From: Phallusia mammillata
Lineage: Eukaryota; Chordata; Ascidiacea; Phlebobranchia; Ascidiidae
Direction: 5' to 3'
DNA length: 64,000 bases
Assembly: GCA_003260075.1 (NCBI GenBank)
Contig: QLIY01000126.1
Location: 118,146 to 182,145, forward strand
Under the pieces are notes generated by a model. It did not search any database, had not been told where the DNA came from, and worked only from the letters and a program-made list of their open reading frames with translations. Numbering within the stretch: position 1 is the first letter of the stretch; each line of letters starts with the position of its first letter. Below are positions 26,796 through 36,300 of the stretch, piece after piece. A program made the position numbers and the translations under genes.

Positions 26796-28044
26796 TGTGA
26801 TAAACTGTTAAATACTAAAGTAAGGTAAAAAACAATAAGATTCTGACAATTTCAGACAAACTATGGCAATATCTAGAAAAAGGTAATAAAAAATTAAGAA
26901 TATAGCAACCAAATAGTCTTAGTCCACAGCAAAACTTACAAGTCAAAAACAAGACAAATCCAGTCAAAAAACACAAATCAAATAATGCTTCAAGGCTTGT
27001 TTGTTGCACTCGCACCACATAACTATCTAATGTTTGTTAAATACCAGCTTGACAGACAATCATGTTTCTCAAGCCAAATTGACGCAGGTAACATCGTGAA
27101 ACTCATTTATACTTAAAAGTTACAGTTGCAGACACCAATAGATTAATCAGCGTCCCAACAAACAACTAGCTGAAAGGCTATGCTGACAAATGCTGTCACC
27201 TGCTGGGAATAAATTTTAATTCATTGAGAGTTTGTCTTTATAAATCCGGTCTACGTGACCTTCTTCAGGCAGAGCGATCGTGACAAAGCGCAACGCGAGG
27301 AATCCGAGGATGTTGCAGTGTTGCGTAATCCATGAGGTCATCGCATGACGTCCGTCTGTTCACCGCGGCTATATCAGCTGTTAGTGACGTCAAAGTTGTT
27401 TACTCAGGTCAGTCATAGAAATCGTATTTTAAAAATGCAAAAAAATTAAAATCTGTATGTTCATCTTAACTGAGTTGAGTTGTTAATTTGATTTGTCAAT
27501 GTTTTTAAATTTCTTTCAAGATATTATGGTTCTTACTATTATTTAAGATATCGTTTCATGTTTAATGCTCCTTTGGTCGGAATAGTGTCACCATGTGACT
27601 CACTGCATGGTTTTCAATCTTTATCGACGAAATTTTCCCTTTACCCCCAACATTTCAAAACGTTTTCATGTCTCCTCATCAGACTACGAAGTCGATGCTA
27701 AACCATACGAAAACTAAAACTCATTTAAAACTGTGTATTTATTGTCAAAACTTTCTTTTTTTATTCCGTTAAACCAATTTGTTTTTAATTATTGGGCTTT
27801 AGTAATTGATAGTTGAAATCTAATTTAACTCAGTGGATAAAGCAATACACTTCAGTTGTGAGGAAAACACAATTAAGTGGTCGACACTGGACTTGAACCC
27901 GCGACCTTGCGATTACAAGGCGGTTGGGCTATCCACTCACCCAACTCAACACAAACACTTTACTCGAACATAAAATTCCACTTTAATCTTTTGGACGACG
28001 AACTATAATTTTCACAAAACACACAAAGTGCAATTTCCAAAATT
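26796..28044. other. Intergenic, no gene seen
   Basis: It contains one tRNA-like sequence (27878-27950) and fold-back-type fragments near 27240-27300 and 27610-27690, but no supported exon. Confidence 0.55.
27878..27950 (-). tRNA. tRNA-like sequence (pseudogene or SINE head)
   Basis: Minus strand has a D-arm GAGTGGATAGC, an anticodon-arm-like CCTTG..CAAGG with a 6-nt loop, a T-arm CGCGGGTTCAAGTCCAGTG and a terminal GACCA. The loop size and acceptor mismatches argue against a working tRNA. Confidence 0.4.
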
Positions 28045-29091
28045 TCAGTAGAAATCCGAACACCCAACAGCAGTAGGTTTGCACAGGCAAGCGTATCTTG
28101 AAGCTCTGAAACGAAGAGCGAGCCCACATTCTTTGTTGTCTGGACATCTTGTTGGACATTGTGGGTTCTTGTCTCTCGGAGCTTAGAAATAAAAAACAAA
28201 AATCGTTTGAAAGATCTTTCAGAAAGAAATGTTGCAATTTTATTATAGCGGTTTTTACTTATGGGTTCTGACGTATTACATTATGACTACATAAAACACG
28301 TAGAATGAAATAAAATTGCAAAATCGTCAGACTGTTGTCTGTGGTCCTTTTATAATGTTGGAAGTTTAAATACAATCTTATTGATACGTAGTCTCGTTAC
28401 TGTGCAGGTAGAACGCTAAATCATATCATTTAGTATTGTTTGTAACATAGCTAAATCTCGTCCTGCATAACTACGTTGTCTTTTAGTTCGTAACAAAAGC
28501 CTTCTGGATCGGGTGCTCGAGAAAATTGCGAAGAGAGCTTAGTAAAGCAGGTTATTAAACCACTTATCCACGTCTGGACTACAAGCGCAGGGGAAAATAT
28601 GCAGGACCAAGAAATGTTTACATAGTTATTATTCGTGCACAATTTGGGCGCAAAAAGTAAAGAAATTATCATCTTTCAATAAAACTACGTAGTCAATAGA
28701 AGCACAGATAGAGCATGTATTATAGAAGCTGTTGCTGCCAGACATAATATCATATTTATAGAGCTTTTCTGGAAATTGTATTTTTAAACCGACGTCGAAG
28801 GAGACATGTATGGGACGTCAAAACTTTGGTATAAAAATAAAATTGCCAGGGGAGCATATTTTATTGACTGAATGTGTATTTTCACGGAGAGATAATAAAC
28901 TTGTACAAACCTGATCCGCCTGAGTTATTATCATCTTTGTTTCCAAACAACAAATCAAAAAGTAGATATTGCATCAAGAAGTTATTTCCACCCAAACCAC
29001 TTTGCAGGTTGAACTGAGCTTCTACGCTTGGCGGGCAGCAAGGCCCAAACAACAATAACGTAACCAGCAAAAGTTTCAAAATACTATCCAT
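28045..29091 (-). CDS. Small secreted Cys-rich protein, 2 exons, family not recognised
   Basis: Exons 28911-29091 and 28045-28181 join at phase 1 to give 105 residues. The first about 25 residues are a clear signal peptide (MDSILKLLLVTLLLFGPCC, with probable cleavage near VEA-Q). A linker rich in Leu/Phe, then Asn/Gly/Ser (KDDNNSGGSG), leads into a basic C-terminal module whose six cysteines are spaced C-x3-C-x5-C-x12-C-x1-C-x6-C, ending SDFY. The C-x1-C step resembles EGF-like or TIL-like folds, and the CxxxC plus CxC pair also recalls cystine-stabilised host-defence peptides; I cannot choose from sequence alone. The donor (GTTTGT) is weak but the acceptor (TTTCTAAG) is good, and only this splice opens the Cys-rich frame. 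A divergent small gene starts 286 bp away on the plus strand. Confidence 0.68.
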
Positions 29092-29376
29092 TGTTTATGG
29101 ATTAAAAATATTTCAAACGCTACTTCCAAAGCTGCAACAGTCAATAAAATGTTTTTTCATAGAATTCATCTAATTAACCATTTGGTATTTTCAGCGTTAA
29201 CTTTCTGAAAAGATTATAGTAGCTTATTTTGTGAAAGTTGAAAGCATTAAAATAGTTTAAAACTATAATATCCAATTTAATTAGAGTTCTTGCAAAAAAT
29301 AATGCGTTGACTGCACAAAGCTGCTAAATCAACTTGAAACTATCTACACTGACTTTCTTGGCAAGCTGTGCACACT

Positions 29377-29605
29377 ATGCCGAAAGCAAAGGGTCTGAAC
29401 GAAAACAAAACTTTTAATTCTCGAGTAAGTAGGATAATTGCTAAGTGCCGTAAAGCTAACGACCAGTTCTCTTCAGGGCTCGGTGTTTAGCCGTCGCGCC
29501 GCGGCTAGAGCAGCAATAGAAGTTCAATCTATGGCTTCTAATTTGCCCGACGGCTATTTTATGAGACTCGATGGAGTTGTGAAATTTTATCATGTGAAAT
29601 ATTAA
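29377..29605 (+). CDS. Small basic protein of 58 residues, 2 exons, not recognised
   Basis: The exon at 29377-29424 (MPKAKGLNENKTFNSR) ends at a consensus GTAAGT. A 52-bp intron ends TTCTCTTCAG, and the exon at 29477-29605 continues in phase to a TAA. The protein is basic at its N-terminal half (SRRAAARAA) with a hydrophobic/aromatic C-terminus (GYFMRLDGVVKFYHVKY). There is no signal peptide or membrane helix. The strong splice sites, very short intron and clean frame argue for a real gene, but it is short and I know no family match. It lies head-to-head with the secreted Cys-rich gene and may share its promoter region (29092-29376). Confidence 0.5.
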
Positions 29606-29941
29606 CGACATAAATATCAACAAACTGTTCACACGAGACAGGTCAAATTCTTACGACCGGACTTGAACGACCACAGATTCAGTTTAATGTCTGACGCGTG
29701 CCGTTGTACAACAGCAGGAACTAGTAACCTTTATAAATTCTGGGTCAAATATAATCGACATTATCAGACAGTAGGATGTACAGTTTTATACACAAGTTTC
29801 CTTTACTTTGTTGCGCACCAAACACGTCTTATATTATCTTAACAGTTATTTTTCTAGGAGTAAGGCCTCAAATCGCCACTGCATTTTTAAATGAAACAAA
29901 AGTACGTGATAATCATGCTTGAATTATCTGACAATTAATAA

Positions 29942-30142
29942 ATCAAGTTTATAGAGCTCTTCTGGCAAATGTATTTTTAACGACGTTTCGACGTCCTATA
30001 CAGGTCGCCTTCATCAGGGTAAATAACACCGAATGCGCGAAGTACAGTGCACGATAAACAAAGGCAAAAAAGGTTTTCCTGTATAGGTCGTCGAAACGTA
30101 GGAATAAAATTACACTTGCCAGAAGAGCTCTTTAAACTTGAT
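29942..30142. mobile_element. Fold-back element with about 63-bp imperfect arms
   Basis: The left end ATCAAGTTTATAGAGCTCTT is matched by the reverse complement at the right end (AAGAGCTCTTTAAACTTGAT). Minus strand contains CCTGATGAAGGCGACC and GTCGAAACGTCG. Shorter relatives of the ends occur near 28755-28860 and 45976-46005. Confidence 0.7.
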
Positions 30143-30375
30143 ACTATGCCTGGCAGCAATAGTTTATGTAATAAATCTTGGTAAACATAGAGACTACCTT
30201 ACAAATGCTTTTCAATTACAAAATGCTTATACAACAGTTCGACGTCGCAAAGATCGAAACTGGGAACTTTCCCTCAATAGTTTTTACCTGATCTAATCCA
30301 ACTTGCAAACAAACCAGCAAGACATAATTGAAGAGACAATTTTTGCTGTAAACTATATTTGGACGTTTTACCGAC

Positions 30376-33300
30376 TTACGATGTTGGGTGTAAACTTACA
30401 AATCTATATTGAGTGCTATCGATCAGCCGCATAAGGGCGATAGGGGGCTTTGCGCTTTTTGCAAACTCCTGCATCAACCAATTGTTTGTCACCTGCTCCC
30501 TCAACAGCGACACCAAGTGATCAACTGCAATAAAACCTACACCGCCACCGGAGGCGTAAGAGAACAGAAAATCGCCGGAGGTCACGAATCCGATTATGGG
30601 GCGTGTCGGCAAAACATTAAACTTGTGTGGCTTCTGATTGGTTGATTGTAAAGGGGCGTGTTCATCTTTTTTCTTCTGCTTTCGACGTTTTTTCGCTTGT
30701 TCAGTTGCAAGTTTTCTGAAGCAAGTAATTGTTTGCACGTCAAAAACGTTTTTTGTCTTTAAATTATTGCAACGATGTACTAATACGGAAATCGTCCTGA
30801 TCCACGGATGTCCAACAGATGATTCCAGTCACATATATTGACATTACTTAGCTGACAACTGATTTGAGTGCGCTGAATTTGACAGCTAATTAGTATTTAA
30901 TTTATTATGGTTTAAGTCAATAAATGATAAGCTACAGTCAGTGCACATTGTTTCGACTTAAAAGGTGTCATCAGTGCAGCGCGTGACGAAAGATTAGCGA
31001 ACGACCTCATGTAGCCATAGCCATAATAATGCTTCCTTAATTAGTTTTCGACGCGAATTACGACAAAACAAGAAAAGTGAGATATAAGATAACACGTTTA
31101 ATGGTGAAAATAACGGCCCAAATAGACGTAAAAAGCGACATGCTTTATTGTTCAAACGTTTCGGCAAATGCTCATGCCATCATCAGTGATATCATGAGCA
31201 TTTGCCGAAACGTTTGAACAATAAAGCATGTCGCTTTTTACGTCTATTTGGGCCGTTATTTTCACCATTAAACTTATGAACAGATCCGTATATAATGTTC
31301 CAAAGATAACACGTGAAATGCAAATCGTTAAGCTCACAACAATCATGTACACGAAAAAATGCATAGTAATACCGCATTAAAAAAGGTATTCAAAACATTT
31401 ACTTTAAGTGCCCAATTATCACGACAGAGCACTTCTTTCATTTCTTAATTCAATTCCTCAATAAACTCACCTTTCTTTTCTATAAGGATCCCAGTGTTTC
31501 GGTTCAACAGGTCCAGTGCAACTTTTCAAACCTTCTCCGTTTAAATCCTCGAACTCACGTCGAAGCTCAACAAAATCGTCGCTAGATGGCGCACACAGCA
31601 TAGCCCGGGCTGAGGGAGTTCCCCTGTTTATGGGGGAGATTTGTACACACACCAGGGTAGGTGGGGTCAACGATTCCAAAAGGCTTATAGCGCTGGCTAC
31701 AAAAACAAATATTTAAATCAGACGATTCATCTACAACAGTGGTTCTCAACCATTTTCACTCTGCGACCCCCTTGAGAGGTTTTCTGACAAAATGCAACCC
31801 CTTTACAAACACATATATGAAAATTTAATACCATTATGTCATCATCGCACATTTATTGTCAAACATCACTGTAACAGTTTGGTATTTTGCTGCACAGAAA
31901 ACCCTTAAAATTGTGGTTATCATTATAAAACTTTTCTATATTTCGTGCTTTTTATCTTAACAAATAGAAGCATAATATTGCATATGCTGTTGCGCTAATC
32001 CTGACTGAAAATTAAACTTTCATGTGTGAATAAGCATGCTAAACAGGCGAAGTTGTTGTGATAAAATAGGGTTGCGCCTTCGCCACCCCTTCAAAAATGT
32101 TCGGTGACCACCAGGTCGAGAAACACTCACCGAAATCTCCAGCAGACAACAATCTTCTCAATGTTGCCACTTTTTCTTTGTTACGTAACACTGCCATCGC
32201 TGTGATGTCGCTATCTTTAGATTTCTTAGACGGGATGACGTCATGGTCACTGGATGTCGCACTTCTTTTTCGCGTCACTGTGCTGAATGACGTAGCGAAG
32301 TTTTGATTTTCGGTCAAAACCAATTCACTTTTTGACTCAACTGGTTGTTTCAGTGGAGGGGAAAAACCAACGTTTAAACTTGACTCTCTCTCGCCATCTA
32401 GCGGTAGGAATATGTGATCCCAGTCGGGCGAGAAGGGAAACGGCGTTGCCATGACACTGAAGTTGACGCGTTTTGCTGGAGGTTTGCTAAAACAAAATAA
32501 ATAATATTTCTTTCATATATATATAATTTTTGCTTTTACGTGTTTAAAGAACATGTTACCTGTAATGTCGTTTTAAATTCGTTTCCATTTCAGCTTCCCA
32601 CCATTTTCGACCGGCACCGGTGTCGGGGAAGTCCCGTGGGAAGAAGGGAGTTTTGCATTCCTGCAAAAATAATAAATTAACAAAAAAATACTTCTTAGAA
32701 TAAAAAACAGCAAAACAAACACATTTTTTGGAAACGCCACAAACAAAGTGAAAAAGATAAAAATTCCAGTTAATCATCAAAAACGACTCGATTGGTTAAA
32801 GTTATGAGGCGCGATACAAATTTTGAACCGACTCACCAGATGTGAATGTTCACTTTCTCTTATTCCACCCGCTCGCGCTCTGTGATAAACGAATGGAATC
32901 CAGAACGCGGTTCCCCATTTTTTGGGCAGAATAAGATCCCAACCTGACCCGAAGTCTTCAGGTGGACCACCGTGAACCGATCGACCTTCAGTGACCTCTG
33001 TACCTCCAGCGACTTCTTCAAAACCTAAACAGCGCGATATTAAAAAAAGTAGAATTACACAAAAAAAATCAACAAGATGAATTTCATCTACCCATTAAAA
33101 AACTGAAAAATACCAACTATGACATCACAGAAAAATGACGTCACGCTTAAACGTAACCACCAGAAGGTCTAAACCTGGCTTTTTCAAGTGTGACGCAATT
33201 CCGCTTCTTCTTATCAGCAGAACAGGCACAGGTGTCGCCAGAGAGTCAAGCTTCTTCGTTTTCTCTTCGCCCAATGTGAACTTGGCTTCGTTCTTGCGCG

Positions 33301-36300
33301 TGCTGGTCACGTGATCTGGCAACCGACTCAAAGCGACCTGAAAAAATGAAAGAGAAACTAAACAGGTAGCTTTTGTTGTTGTATACTGCTTATCGCATAA
33401 ATTGGTGATTTACCCAGTGGTGGGATTCAGCCGGTTCCGACCGGTGCTGTAGAACCGTCTGTGATAATAATTACTAAATACAAACACTGTTGGGATTCAG
33501 CCGGTTCGTACCGGTTCTATAGAACCGTCCACTCGAAATTTTATGAGATCAGCGAACCAGTTAGCATTACTGGTTACTGTCAATTGACTTTGAGATCAGC
33601 GAACCGGTTAGCATTACTGGTTACTGTCAATGGACTTTTTGTAACAAAACCGACTGGGTTAGCATTACTGGTTACTGTCAATGGACTTTTTGTAACAGAA
33701 CCGGTTAAAAACTATGACTTTTGTGATAGAATCGGCTGACAAAAAAAATGAATCCCACAACTGGATTTACCTTATTTTCTGTATTACAACGCATATGTAT
33801 TTGGTATTGAAGTTTGTTTCGCAGGGTAAAACAAGACATAGCAGCATCATTGCGTAAGAATATTCACCACGCCAGCAATAGCTGCGCAACGTCGCGACTT
33901 TATAAAGCGCGACAAAGTTGAGGGCACAATTGGTGGAAATATGGTAAACGCGTTGCAGTTACATCGTTAATAAAATTTGGCAGGGACTCACATTAAATTT
34001 TTTTTATTATTTATTTAGTTTAATTACTATATGTGTTGGCAGGTCTTACTTTCGTTTCTGGACTGACGTTTTTGTGTTAGTTTTAAAATAGCAAATTTCA
34101 CCTCTTCCAATATTTCACTTTTCCATTTCGGAGAAAGGGGAAGCTCCTCCAGGGACTTTTCATGGTCGTCAACTTCAGAAGCATCCAGCAATGAAGGCTC
34201 TAAAAAATCTTGAGCATATTAACGATGGCACAAGTCAATAAGTGTATTTAAATTGTATGTAAGGAATAGGCACTTACATATTTTATGTCACATACATAAA
34301 AAGTTGACATTCCAGCAAAGTATTGGCAAATTTTTTTGGCTTATCAGCGCATATGTCTTTAGCTTCTCATGTGTATAACATCAAATAGTGAATGACAATA
34401 CACTACTACCGAATTTTCTTCGTTCATAATTAATGCAATACCTAAGCTTGCCTAATCACGAACAGGAATTTAAACATATTATCATGCATACAAAGGCTAA
34501 TTGGCATTCCAGCATTTATCTTAGACTGAGAGGATCTTGTTAGTGAAGTCAACTTTAAGTTTGCAATGCGCAGATAATTAAAAATCAACTCATTACAAAC
34601 CAGCACGAACCAAATTAGAAACATGTGGTTTTCAGCTATTTTTAAATATATTTCACAATTTGTCAAAATTGACTGCACTATGTTAGTTACCAAACCTGGT
34701 AAAAGTTTTTTTTTCCACAAAACATTCAGTTTTTCTATGGAATAAAGATCTTTACAACATATTATATCATTTATTCTACCTTGGGATAATGTTGACTTTA
34801 GAGTAGCCCCCCCCCCCCTTTTGTTTTCTGTAGTGGAAGTGTTAACCGAGGATCGTTTACTAAAACTGACATGACAGCTCCATGGCACACTCTGGTGGTG
34901 AGTTGTTTGTGGGTTTTGTGGAAGTTGCAACGATGACATTCTAAATTTGACAACAAAACAATAAGGCCTAAAATTGCCCAAAATTTTTCACAGTATATTA
35001 TGCAACCCAGAACCATCCCTATTACCAAATACAAAAATCTTCTAAGTTGTGATTATGAAAGGCTGCAACATTGGAGCAAAAATTTTGAATCTTTAAACTG
35101 ACCCAGCAGAGTGTGGCTGAAGTTTTGTTGTTGCTTCTTGACCTCATCCTTGTTTTCATTAATCCAAGATGACAATTTAGCACTCAAGTGTTCTAGAACC
35201 ACAAACACAGCCATAAGTACCCATAGTTTTACTCTTTCAAAGTCAAACAGTAAAACTATTACCGGCAGAATTTTGAGATGTCAAATCCTCACCAACTTTG
35301 ATTAGTTGTAAAGTAGACATCAATGTGACACTGGATTTGGGGCCAGTAAAGCGGAAACGATTGAAATCACCAGTTCGATCACTGAAAAACCCAAACACAC
35401 TGTGCAGTTGCAAAAAACATGGTTGCATCAATAGCATACATATGTTTTATTATTGACCTGGGTGAGACTTGAACTCACAACCTCGGTGATTGTGGCACCG
35501 ATGCTCTGCAAGTTGAGCTACCAGGACCATGGGTGGTTTATTCACATTTATAACCAATATAGTAAGCATACCTGGTGGACACACCATGTGTAGTTGATAG
35601 TTGTTCTAACACTGTCATTGCTTCCTTATATGGTGCAGGGTGAATCCAACACCATACAGCATGCTTTGATATAGTATCTATATAGTACCAGTGAAAAAGT
35701 ACTTTTTTATCAATATGTATTAAACCAACGGTGGACAAACTTTCTAGTACAATAACAAATTAAACAGTTGCAGTTTCACAAAGTTTTGTAGAACATAAAC
35801 CATCATAGTTGTGTGAATACTTAAATGAGATCTTAATTGTGTTTATTTTTGCATTATGTACTGGTTTGTTTTTACCCCAACTAACTGATATGGTACTTAC
35901 TTTGAATTTAAAAAAATGTTTATTACCTCGGTTGTCCTCTAATTTTGGTTGCCATAGAATTCTCACAGGACAGATCACTTTATCGCATGTCAAATCACAC
36001 ATCATCACTTCTGCCTCAATTTTTCCACTGAGTACCCCATCATCAAACACAGATGAATGTTCATGTTGTTGAATCATATTTTTAAACATGTTTTTCACAT
36101 TGATTTGAGAACCAGTAAGTTCCACACAGTGAAAATAAGATATGTCCTGGAAAATAAAAAGTTTTATTTCATTTTTTTCCTTTCTATTGATGATTAAAGT
36201 TACGAAGTATAATCTGCCCTAAAAGTTAACTAAACGGTCAACCAAAAATGTTTCTTGCAATATACATTTAGGCTGGACATTTTCTTAACAAACTACAGGA

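Noticed and set aside
28451..28560. Last POP1 exon inside the secreted-gene intron (AFVTN then stop)
   Set aside because: It would require interleaved same-strand genes, and the frame does not resemble the POP1 C-terminus better than reading through to TAA at 30376.
35455..35528. Functional tRNA gene
   Set aside because: No U33 in the anticodon loop and a slipped acceptor stem; better explained as a tRNA pseudogene or SINE head.
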